64,000 nt of DNA, taken from NCBI GenBank assembly GCA_026545765.1, contig CM048842.1, positions 70,607,871 through 70,671,870 on the forward strand, written 5' to 3'. The position numbers and the translations under genes are program-made. This document shows, in pieces, positions 43,868 through 53,724 of the stretch. Source of the stretch: Plantago major (taxonomy: Eukaryota > Streptophyta > Magnoliopsida > Lamiales > Plantaginaceae). How positions within the stretch are numbered: the first letter of the stretch is position 1; each line of letters begins with the position of its first letter. Below the pieces are notes generated by a model. It made no database searches, was not told the origin of the DNA, and was given only the letters and a program-made list of their open reading frames with translations.

Positions 43868-43895
43868 CCGTGGCATCGCCACGGGTTAGTACTAG
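43868..43895 (+). terminator. Helitron 3' terminus (hairpin plus CTAG)
   Basis: CCGTGGC-ATC-GCCACGG is a perfect 7-bp stem; CTAG follows at 43892-43895, then host T. This matches the replication-termination signal of Helitrons. Confidence 0.85.
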
Positions 43896-44000
43896 TAAAC
43901 TAATGTGATTGAGAGATTAACCGATAGATTATATTGAGTTACAAATTAATATTTTCTTAATTTTGTGAGGATTTTACATTGTTATCAATTTTCTAAGAGT
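43896..44000. other. Flank of the Helitron insertion
   Basis: It starts TAAACTAATGTGATTGAG. Joined to the left flank this gives a continuous CTCTATAAACTAATG phrase. Confidence 0.4.
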
Positions 44001-44215
44001 AAGTCTCCTGAGAGACGGTATTGTGGATAGATTAAAAGAGACGGACAAACATTACAGTTATAACAAAAAACATTAGGAGTTTTACTAAAAACATCGGCGA
44101 TATACATATACATAAAAAATGATATAAAATGTACGCTCATAAAACATTAGTGATATTGTTTAAAACATTATACATATACTTAAGAACATCAACCCGTCTC
44201 TCAGGTCTCTCACTA
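44001..44215. mobile_element. Probable small MITE
   Basis: The ends AAGTCTCCTGAGAGACGG (44001) and the complement of CCGTCTCTCAGGTCTCTCAC (44194-44213) form an imperfect terminal inverted repeat of about 20 bp. There is no clear target duplication and no coding. Confidence 0.45.
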
Positions 44216-44889
44216 ATACACGTCTCTTTCAAGAATTTGTGATTTTCTAATTATTTAATGAATGTGATGGTGTATATATAAAAACATTTGATCGTCTTAA
44301 TGATAGTTTATAAATAAAATCATAAATAAGTATTGCAGAATGTAAACATCAGATGTTTCAGTTGAAAGTAATGAATGTTATAAATTTCAGAACTTGCAAC
44401 AAATAGTGCTATATATTCGCCACGGAGAACTTTTTACTTTAGGGTTAGTGGATAGTTTTAGGTGAAAAGTTTAAGTAATTAATGATAAAAAAAGAAAACG
44501 GTGGAAAACATATACTTTGTGTAATTCGTGTGTAAAGTTGAGATTGTTTATTATTAAGTGGGTGTGGGTAACTTTTATTTTTATTTTTATAAGTAATGTA
44601 TAAAGTTCTTTGAGTTGGCTAAAAAAGATAAATGTGGGTATGAAGTTCTACGGTAAAGGTATAGTTGATATCATTTAAAATCACATTGGTGATTCGGTAA
44701 ATTTGGTATCAGAAACTCGAGAAGAAGCTTGCAAGTTATAGGAGAACCCTAAAATGCAATGGATTAAAAAATTGAAGTAAAACAAAATTCAAGTGAAATT
44801 AGATTAATTCTTTCCTAAACAGTCTTAGTATTTTCATATGTCCAATATATGTGTATTTGAGTTATTTTACTTTATTAATTTGTAGTTTT
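44216..44889. other. AT-rich intergenic sequence
   Basis: No gene or defined repeat is seen. Confidence 0.45.
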
Positions 44890-45408
44890 ACATTTGAAAA
44901 TGAGATCATTCCAACTTGATAACTCAAATCGATGCGCAATTCAACTCTAAAAATGAGATAAATTCAACTTGTGGAAACTCAATTTGAATGACACACCAAC
45001 TCAGTGAATTGGATAATTTCAACTTGAGAACTCTATTCGAAATGTATACCACAATATATGATAACATACTCTCAGAACGCGATAATCCTAACTTGAGAAC
45101 TTAATTCTAAATGAAAAACCAACTATACGAATGAGATATTTACAACCGGAAACTCTATATGACGGGTAACGCGCACAATATGAGATATATTGGAAGAAAT
45201 GCATAATTCCAACTCAAAAAGTCTAAGGTTAAACAAATTCTAACCATGGTATAAATCCAACTTAGGAACTCAATTCAAAGGGCAAGCCAACTCTTAGAAT
45301 AAGATAATTAACACTTGGGATCTTTGTTTGATGAGTTAACCACATTATATGATAAAATACTAAAAAAGGATAATTTCAACATAGAATTAAGTCTGAAATG
45401 TAAACTAA

Positions 45409-45810
45409 GGCTCTGTTCTCTTCATCTGAAAACTCATTAATTTCAGTTCAGTTCAGTTCAAATCCATTCAGTTCAGTACATTTTTGCTTAGTTATATTTT
45501 ATACTCCCTCCGTCCCGGTTTCATCTTCTCGCGGGTCCGGGCACAAGATTTAAGAGAAAATTGAATAAAGTAGTAGAGATGGTGATAAAGTAGGAAAACG
45601 AGTGAATAAAGTATGACAAATAGTGAATAAAGTAAGAGAGATAATGTATAAAGTAAGAGATTTTCCATTTAAGGGATTGGAAGATGAAGTTGAGACGGAC
45701 CAAAACGGAATGCGGGAAGATGAAACTGGGATGGAGGGAGTACTATAATTCGGTTCAGTTCAGTTTAGTTCCATTCAGTTCAGTTCTGTTCAGACGAAGA
45801 GAACAGAGCC
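45409..45810. mobile_element. Tourist-like (PIF/Harbinger) MITE with nested Stowaway
   Basis: The terminal repeats GGCTCTGTTCTCTTC and GAAGAGAACAGAGCC are exact complements. The 3-bp duplication TAA lies at 45406-45408 and 45811-45813, as expected for PIF/Harbinger. The interior has runs of CAGTT units. A Stowaway element occupies 45504-45740. Confidence 0.85.
45504..45740. mobile_element. Stowaway-like (Tc1/mariner) MITE
   Basis: It starts CTCCCTCCGTCCCGGTTTCA and ends with the near complement (GAAACTGGGATGGAGGGAG), flanked by TA duplications (45502-45503 and 45741-45742). It is 237 bp with no transposase. Confidence 0.93.
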
Positions 45811-46080
45811 TAACTCTAAAAGTGAGATAATTTCGACTGTATAATTGAATTTGAAGGTTGAATTCTAATTGAAGAAAAAATAATTCTAACTTCAAAAATG
45901 CAATTGAAGGGCAAACACAACTGAAAAAGTAATATAAATTCAAATTGAGAACTCTACTGGGATGATATGCTATTTGTAAATATAGTCTAAACAATGATAT
46001 AATTCCTACTTTTGAACTCAATTCGACCAATACATATATTACAACTGATATATTCAACTTGAAGCTCTATTAGAAATGTT

Positions 46081-46408
46081 AATCAAACTATGGCAAACCA
46101 CTTCCAACTTCTGCCTCGAGCTGACGACAAGAGCTTCATGGTTTCATATATTGCCACTTCAGGCAGCGACGTTTGGGGTCTCTATTAACTCAGTACTTTC
46201 GTCCCAGGCGTGTAGCGGCCACCTATTAATTTCGAATGTTGATTGCGAGTTTTATTAGAGGAGTAAAAAATTTCAACACAGGAAAACCAGTTAATTCTTA
46301 AGTTCTTTGGGCACCTTGACATCAAATAAACAAGTTGGTTTATGGTAATGAATTGCAATCTCATGAGCTTATGTAGGGTTTTCTCATTGAATTATCTTGT
46401 ATGAACTA
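46081..46408. other. Intergenic sequence
   Basis: No gene is supported; the short open frame at 46076-46258 has no recognisable features. Confidence 0.4.
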
Positions 46409-46748
46409 CTTCCTCCGTCCCGGGACAAAGTTTCCGTTTACTTTATGGTCAACAAAATAAGGAAGGTTGAAAACTTGAGTATTATTTAAATTGAAAAATA
46501 ATAAATAATGAATTAAAATTGATAGTGGGCTGTAAAAGTAAAAAGTTGAGTATTATTTAAATGAAGAAAGAAAGAATAAAGAATGAATTTAAAATATATA
46601 GTTGGTTGGTAAAGTTGTAAATATCAGTGTATTATGTGGGTATTAGTTAAGTGGGGTAGAAGTAAAATTTGTTGAAAATGGAAATGGGAACCTTTGAACC
46701 GGATGCCAAAAATGACAAAATGTGAACCTTGATGTGGGATGGAGAAAG
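46409..46748. mobile_element. Stowaway-like MITE, second type
   Basis: It starts CTTCCTCCGTCCCGGGACAA and ends in a diverged complement (GGGATGGAGAAAG), between TA dinucleotides at 46407-46408 and 46749-46750. It is about 340 bp. Confidence 0.75.
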
Positions 46749-47022
46749 TACAACGTATTATGGCAATGAGCTAACCTGATTAGGCTTTAAAAGGGTATGG
46801 TTCAACCCAACCCTATCAGAATCAATGGAATGCCCATTTAAAATAATGACATTCGGGCCGGACACCCGATTGGAACCTACATGGTAATCTAATATAAATT
46901 TGGCCCACCCCGATCCGGCCAGAAGATCAGTTTACAAAACCTAAACAATGATTTTGATACTTGATTTGACTGATTATTTCATCATATGCTTACCTATAGT
47001 CGTTCAATAATTGTTTTAGTTC
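46749..47022. repeat. Dispersed repeat segment and intergenic DNA
   Basis: The part 46799-46870 (CAACCCAACCCTATC...AATGACATTCGGGCCGG) is related to 43201-43260; the rest holds nothing recognised. Confidence 0.4.
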
Positions 47023-47149
47023 GGCTATGTCTTTTCGTCACCAAACTCATTCAGTTCAGATTCATTCAGTTCAGTTCAGTTCTGCTTAGTTATATTTTAT
47101 ACTATAATCGAGTTCAATTCTATTATGTTCAGACGAAGAGAACAGAGCC
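47023..47149. mobile_element. Tourist-like MITE, second copy without Stowaway
   Basis: Its right end GAAGAGAACAGAGCC is identical to that of the element at 45409-45810; its left end (GGCTATGTCTTTTCGTC) is diverged. The middle reads TTTTATACTATAATCGAG, which is the empty form of the site where the other copy carries the Stowaway. Confidence 0.75.
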
Positions 47150-47592
47150 TTAATTTCTTCAACTAATTTTCTAATTCATAACACTCTTAATTAAATATTG
47201 CTTCATTCAATCAAGTTGTTCGACGTACTACTCTCATTTGCTATAAATTCTTACAATTTATTATGTTCATCATCCCAACTTTGTTACTCACTCTTACCTA
47301 ACCCATTCCCACTCAGTACAAGCAAACCACCCACAACTTCTCATTCTTCTTCATCTTGCTCCTACTATTCCACAGCCTACCAGTTGGATTTTAAATTGTC
47401 AAGTTATATCCAACTCGAGCAAATCCACACAAAATCATTGTGTTTGCTCCGGGTTGGCTATATTATGAACCCCTACACACCTGTGTGACAACCATAATTT
47501 ATAGTTAAGTTAGTGAAATAATAATTTTTTGTAGGGGATTGGGGGTGAAGAAGGGTGGAGGTGGTGTTGGATGGGCTAAACGTGTTCCTATC
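47150..47592. other. Intergenic sequence
   Basis: A 96-codon plus frame at 47198-47488 is Ser-rich and looks accidental. No gene is supported. Confidence 0.4.
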
Positions 47593-47835
47593 ATTAATTA
47601 ACGGGTCGTGTATGGGTAAAGGACTCGACAAAAAGATATTGGGCACCACCCAGCCCGTTGGGTCTTGAATGGGTTTGGTTCGGTTGTTCTCAACCCGTTT
47701 AATAGCCTATATGCCATACTCGCAAAATGAATTTATAATAAAATATCTAAAAACGAGTTTCTTTTGTCTTATTTTAAAATGTGCCGGACTGGTTGATTTT
47801 ACTAAACCTTACCCGACCTGTACCCGTTAATGATT
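47593..47835. repeat. Inverted-repeat element (possible MITE)
   Basis: Arms TTAACGGGTCGTGTATGGGT (from about 47597) and the complement of ACCCGACCTGTACCCGTTAA (near 47811) pair imperfectly. No duplication was found. Confidence 0.4.
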
Positions 47836-48196
47836 GACGGATTCGGGTCGAATACGTGCAGATGCCATGTTAAAAACTTAAATGGGTATCAACCCATTGA
47901 CTTTAAACCCGTCCGATCGTGTTGGACCATGCCCGTTTAGATCCGGAAGAATATGGAGTAATTCAAGTAAGAATTAGATAATAGAATCCCATTAGTTGGG
48001 CTGAACCTCGGTTTTGAATTAATTTCAATGAAGGAACACCATATATTTATTTCATTTGATTACTCATTTTCGACAGATTACACAAACTTGAATCATGACC
48101 AACGTTGTTTACTATAACAACCTTTAAGGTATACATACATCATTATAATGCTAACTTAAGAGTGTGGTTTTTCTTATGAGTTTGAATTATAACTTA
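47836..48196. other. Flank of Helitron A
   Basis: No gene is seen. ATGACCAACGTTGTTTACTA near 48097 recurs near 43768 as ACGACCAACGTTGTCTACTA, just before the other Helitron end. Confidence 0.4.
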
Positions 48197-48240
48197 CTAG
48201 TCAATAGCTCGTCGATACTCGATGGGGCATGGAGACAAAA
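48197..48240 (-). terminator. Helitron A 3' terminus
   Basis: On the minus strand TGCCCCATCGAGTATCGACG then a short spacer and GACTAG|T. Compared with copy B the stem bases have changed (CCCAT where B has CCCGT). Confidence 0.8.
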
Positions 48241-48498
48241 CTCAAAATAAGAAATGAATAAATTACATAACATGTCAAAATTGACAAACATCTTTAAACT
48301 AAAATTTGAGAAAAATTATGATGTAATCGCTTGAGGACCTTCAACATTGCGTCCGAAGTCATCTATAACTCTAAAAATTCACAAAAATTAAATCAGTTAG
48401 ATTGAACTGTAACATATAAAAAAACTTATTCGGCACTATAATAACCTGATAATTTTAACTCACATAAAAATTTTACCTCAAAATTTTTCGAACACTTC

Positions 48499-49479
48499 TT
48501 AGTAGACCACGTTCCTTGTCGTGTCATAAGTATTACCCTCTTCATCACAAATTAATACTTTCAATCCCTTCCTGCTGGTAACTCTCGATAAAGCAACATA
48601 TAACTGGCCATGACTGAATATGGGTGAGGGGAGGTAGAGGCCGACGTGTGCGAGATATTGTCCCTGACTCTTATTTATGGTCATATCAAAGCAGACAGAT
48701 ATGGAAAACTGTCTCCTATCAAAATTGATAGGGAACTTTGTCTCGTCCGATGGACTCATCATCATCCTGGGAATGAAAACTTTTTTTCCTGCATTGATTT
48801 CAGATATCATCTTTGCCTCGATGATGTGCTTTCCAAGATTAGTAACAATCAGCCTTGTGCCATTGCACAACTCAGAAGCCTGATCAATATTTCTCAGAAG
48901 CATTATCATGCATCCAACCTTCAAGACAATCCTATGGTGAGGCAGACCAGAGCAATTAATGCTGTTGAGGAATTCTACCGTGTAAATCTCATCCAGACCG
49001 TTATCAAAGTCATCTTCCCTAGAAATGATGTTCGCGCTCAAATATTCAACACTATCCCCGGTCATCTTCGACATGACAAACTGATTTATCTCATCAACTA
49101 TTTCATTTGTAGGTGCAAGGACAGCCCGATGATGAAAATATTCTGGGTCCAGTGATGGATCGGCTAAGTGCTCCAACAATGAAGGGTATGTACTATCGAC
49201 TATGGTTGAAATGGGATGACTTACTTCTCGAAGAAGTAAATCTTCAGGGATCCTGATATCAACCTCGCCGTCATTAGGTTCACCGGCAATGCCATCACCG
49301 ACTTGCAATATCCACTCAGCAAATTCTTTCGTCTCCTGAATCTCGGAAGATGACGAATCGGACTGTGTAGCAATAAATTGGACGTTAAAAAAACATAAGT
49401 TAACAGGAAATAAGTATAAGGATACCATATAAATCAAATTAGTTACTTGTAATCGCATGTTTTTTGTCAGCTGAAGCAC
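48499..49479 (-). pseudogene. Helitron helicase, C-terminal half (PIF1-type)
   Basis: The frame contains DEINQFVMSKM, the GLPHHRIVLKVGCMIMLLRN block, NGTRLIV, and the final MTINKSQGQ and GQLYVALSRVTSRKGL motifs of PIF1-like helicases. These unwind DNA at the Helitron fork. The first 30 or so residues look like intron sequence (hydrophobic, no family match), so the coding exon probably starts near 49370. It matches 56849-57182 in Helitron B. Confidence 0.88.
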
Positions 49480-49633
49480 CTCACATGCATCCTATGTCCT
49501 AGATGAGCAGATAGCGGCGTTCACGATATCATATCTACTTCCTCCTAGAATAACGGGCAAAATTTGTCGGAAGTCTCCGCTGAAGACAATCACCACCCAC
49601 CATATGGTTCATCTAGACGTCCCATCACATCTC

Positions 49634-50221
49634 TCAAACTCCTATCGAGTGCTTCAAAACAGTGTCGGTTTGTCGTGGGAGCCTCATCTCAAATAATAAG
49701 TCTGGTCTCCTTAAGCAGGCCAGTGACCTCTGAATCATGTCTAAGTTTGCTACATGTCGAGTCCTCGTGAATTTGCAATGGTATACCGAATCTCGAATGC
49801 GCCGTCCTACCACTAGGAAGAAGTAGTGATGCAATCCCGCTGGATGCAACTGCAGTACAATATCTCCTCTAGCCCTCAAACCAGAGCACAAAGTTCTCCA
49901 TATAAAGGTCTTTCCCGTACCTCCGTATCCATATAGGAAGAATACTCCTCCATTTCGGCCATCAACAACAGACATAATCTTCTCATATATGGCACGCTGC
50001 TCATCAATCAAGCGTGGGTACAAACCATCGTGCTCAGCTCTCATTGCATCTCTATCATAGCACATCTCATCAGCAATGAATGGATTTGTAGTATTGTTTA
50101 TAATAGAATTGTCTGGCACCGGCATACCATCAAATGAACTTAGACTGCTGCAACTTCTCTTCAGCAACTTCTCTACTTCCATGAGAGCAATGTTCATTAT
50201 TTGCTCATCGGAGAGCTTCAA
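49634..50221 (-). pseudogene. Helitron helicase, N-terminal half with Walker A
   Basis: It reads LIDEQRAIYEKIM then FFLYGYGGTGKTFIW, the Walker A motif (49907-49930), the ATP site of the PIF1 helicase. Later the frame shifts near 49830; [19 protein letters not shown] sequence continues out of phase. A gap of about 155 bp before the C-terminal half holds the rest of the domain in other frames. Confidence 0.88.
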
Positions 50222-50383
50222 ACCTAAGTGGAGATTGAACGAATTTTACATGAAGATTTCCATACGAAAATTAAGTTGATAGCTATTAGATGAAGGAAAT
50301 GTTCATTAATTATTTACAATTATTGCACCTGGATTGCGGGAATTTCTTCGCTGATTGTATTGAACATCATCTGATAATAACTG

Positions 50384-51169
50384 TCATGTTTTGTTCCACA
50401 CTTCCTCAGGCCTCGACATGCTGCGTGATAACAACATAATCGTGAAAAAGTGGCATAGAAAACTTGCAGTTCCCCACAGACTTGCCTCTTTCAAGCCACT
50501 AATATACTCTCCATCATCGAATACGAGACCCATAGCACCGCATGCATCCTTGTGACATCCGTGCACAACACCGTTCACCGTTCTAACATCCTCGAAGCAA
50601 GTGGCTCCCCTAATATGATTCAACATGAGTCTCATATAGTACATGTCTCCACATGCCATTGGAATATTATACATTCTACTGACACACTGCTGCTTTGTTT
50701 TCCTACGGGACCATATTTTCTTATCATTCTTCCAACAATAATAGCAAGGAATTTCGGCATAAGTGAGCTTTCGAGTTTCAGGATCTACTTTGTTTAGCTC
50801 GAACCATTGGAGAAATTGTGATTGTTTAACAGTGGCTTCGTTGACGACATCTGGCATGTAATCACCATCTCTGAAAGGAACAAACTGTTCATTCTCCAAA
50901 TGGAAGGACAATCACTCGACCGAAGAAATCCTATAGTGCAGCGGGAATTCCAATATCCTCCACATTGCTTCACTGACAGACACATAACGACAGTCCATAT
51001 GCCTTATGATCTCATCCCTGTTTTCTCTATCAATGAAATTAACCCCAGTTCTATCACTTCCTTTGGATATGTACTTGAAAAGATACTTTATTGATCGATG
51101 GCTGTTACAGAATTCAATGTTAATGTGCGCTTGGTATTTGAGCATCAATTGGGGGTTATATGGAACCAC
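50384..51169 (-). pseudogene. Helitron Rep end (two-Tyr motif) and Rep-helicase linker
   Basis: The frame 51169-50912 reads VPYNPQLMLKYQAHINIE then IKYLFKYISKG, where Y29 and Y33 are the two catalytic tyrosines of Helitron Rep (51071-51085). They cut and hold the DNA ends. After a frame change at 50912 the frame 50911-50384 continues with QFLQWFELN, LTYAEIPCYYCW, CVSRMYNIPMACGDMYYMR and GATCFEDVRTVNG, all typical of the linker before the helicase. Confidence 0.9.
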
Positions 51170-51193
51170 ATATCTATTTTACATTATATAGTA

Positions 51194-51660
51194 TTAATAA
51201 GCATAAATAAAGTTTTTGACCATATAAATATATTTAACATAAATTAATGTAGATAAAATAAAATAATAAATTGGAGTCCATGAGAAGTACCTGTTGTCAA
51301 GTGAAACGCCATTTTTATTCACCACTGCACCATTGTCCCTCCTTCTATAGACGTGATATCCATTATCATCTATGAATGTATGGTCATTAAAACTTCTTGG
51401 AAAAAATTTAGTGCATCTATTGCTTTCCATGCACGGAGAAGTAGGTTTGGCCGGACCGCAAGGACCATGGACCATGTTGTTTGCAACAACCTCATACAAC
51501 TCAGGCTCGGTGTCTTTGTCGGGTAGCTCGGCACATATATAGTCATCAATGATGTATTTAATTCTATCCTCATCCTTTGCCTCGAGAAAGACTAATATAT
51601 GGGCATGCGGGAGACCTCGCTTTTGAAAATCAATGGTGTATATAACTGAAAGAATGAGAG
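51194..51660 (-). pseudogene. Helitron Rep, HUH region
   Basis: The minus strand reads FQKRGLPHAHILVF at about 51630-51590: the HAH is the metal-binding HUH motif. It continues YICAELPDKDTEPELYEVVA and MVHGPCGP, CTKFFPRSF (51499-51260). A short intron-like AT stretch at 51180-51260 follows. Confidence 0.88.
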
Positions 51661-51806
51661 AATGCTAAGATACATCTTAAAGTTTAGATAAAATCAGACC
51701 ATTTGAAAAACTTAGGATATGAGTATCTTTCAACGCTATTATTAATATGTTGTGAAATATCATGGAGCATTAAATGAACGTTATTATATATGTATGTTGT
51801 GAAATA

Positions 51807-52554
51807 TCATGAAAGCAAAAAAAAATTAAAATACAATATAAAAAATGCATCAAACTCACGTGCTTTGGGCTTGCCAAACATATGTCTGTCTTTCAAATCC
51901 CCGATTAGTTCATCAAGTTTCATCTTGTACACTCGACATAATATATCAGGCCTATTTTCTGCTCTTAATCCAAGACGCTCAACATGCCTCGTGATTTCTG
52001 GCCACTTTGGGTTGCATGTAAATGTAATAAACAGGCATGGATAACCCAAATACTTGCAAATGGCCATGGAATCTTGATACATTTGTTGAAACCATCTCTT
52101 GCCTCCAGTGAAAGTCAATGGCAATATTAAAGACCTACCAACCGAGGATGTTTCTGTCTAACCCTCATCTATCGCATTAGTCAATTTCTTGTATGAATCG
52201 CCACGAATTTTTGACTGATTGTGACGAATCCACTGAAGATGTTGCGACTCCATCATCAAATAAGAATAACCTCCTGCCAAGTATGAGCTGATGACCTTCA
52301 TTCTCTCTTTCTTGTAAGAACTCCCTCAGAGTAAGATTTGGCCTCTTCCTCAAAACACTTCTTGGAATATCGGTATACCAACCGTCTTCTCCATGGACGA
52401 AAGGTAGTGGATATTGAAGAGGGAGGTAGCATGGAAGAAACTCACTTATGCGTTGCAGGTCACCATTCCTCATCTCAATCATGATATCCCTTTTAGCATG
52501 CAAGTTCTCGACATCACCCTCTACTATAGCAGCTACTTCTGATGCAGTAGGCAA
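51807..52554 (-). pseudogene. Helitron N-terminal (Helitron_like_N) domain
   Basis: The frame 52124-51807 reads MPLTFTGGKRWFQQMYQDSM and FITFTCNPKWPEI, a hallmark of Helitron Rep. The frame 52554-52177 reads RDGRT-like start, YLPLQYPLPFVHGEDGWY and LREFLQEREN upstream of it. AT-rich gaps between the blocks look like introns. Confidence 0.9.
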
Positions 52555-52756
52555 ATTGTAAGTCCGTCCATCTCTCTGGCATTTTGCAATAAGTTGAGCC
52601 CTACCTCATGGGCATCATTAAGTGAGATGCGATCTCTGGCCATCCTGTAAACTTTGGCATATGGATTTTACTCATCTAACATATCCTTGATTAATGTCGT
52701 GGTAGAAGTTTCCACACGAACTCCATTTGCTCGGATTTACCATAATAAGATTATAA

Positions 52757-52960
<204 letters not shown>

Positions 52961-53062
52961 TATATAAATATGTATATATATAAATATATATATATAAATA
53001 TTTTTGTATTAAAAGAATTATGCAAAATATTCATAAAATTAAGTGTAGTTGTTTAAGGAGTC

Positions 53063-53500
53063 TCACCCTAGAGCATTGAGCCCGTTGTCAATTTCGTGTT
53101 CAGTGTCGTATATGTAAAGTTGGGCGAATTTTGGAGTTTTCCTTTCATCCGGCACCAATGAGCCAATTTTGTGAACATTTTGGCCACCCATCTTAAAACA
53201 ATAAGGACCTTTTCCCTTATTGACCTCCTTGTCTAATTTTCCACCCATTGAAGTGAATGCGAACATGTTATTGTATGCAAGGATGTTATCGATGAAGTTC
53301 CTACTCTTAGCATGTTTATTCTCCAACAGATCATTCAACAATTTCGGAGGTTGTCCGAGTATGGGAAGGAGAAATGACCTCTCATGCAGCATAAGGAGAA
53401 TTGATGATGCTTCTTCCGTTCTTTTGGTCTTCTCTCATCAAACCAAAACAATGCACCACAATGTTCGCATTTATTTATTGCATCACCAACATCCCAATAT
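53063..53500 (-). pseudogene. Helitron upstream coding exons (CxxC and IGSLVP blocks)
   Basis: The minus strand reads CEHCGALFWFDER near 53480-53440 and, after a frame change, VHKIGSLVPDERKTPKFAQL with YIYDTEHEI (53160-53090). Both blocks precede the Rep domain in plant Helitron proteins. Confidence 0.88.
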
Positions 53501-53724
53501 GCTGTGGAGTTTGATAGTTATTAAATTGGATCTATGTAATGAAAATGAACATTTAAGTATCGACAACTTGTTGTTACCTGAAGGAGGTGGTCCAATCCCA
53601 CTGACAATATCCTTCCTCTTTTCTCTAGCTGACTTTTTCTTGTCTTTTCTCGGTGTAGTCGTTAATGAAAATTTAAAAAATCAATTTGAGTTACTATATA
53701 CACAGGATTTTAGATATTTTGATA

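Larger units (their letters stand above)
8610..43895 (+). mobile_element. Probable Helitron shell holding the nested LTR elements
   Basis: The proposed left end is A|TCTATATATATGATAAAAG at 8609/8610, followed by GTGCCACATATG and GATGTGGCA phrases common near plant Helitron starts. The proposed right end is a perfect 7-bp stem hairpin at 43868-43884 (CCGTGGC / GCCACGG), then CTAG at 43892-43895 and a T. Removing the Sirevirus leaves about 6.3 kb with no Rep or helicase frame, so it would be non-autonomous. The two ends are paired by inference: strand, A|T context and the joined flank all agree. Confidence 0.5.
44890..46080. repeat. Degenerate tandem array, unit about 50-60 bp (right block)
   Basis: It has the same unit as at 7550-8600 (AACTTGAGAACTCTATTCGA, CCAACTCTAAAAATGAGATA). 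It is interrupted at 45409-45810 by a Tourist-like MITE; the unit reads on across that gap. Confidence 0.7.
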
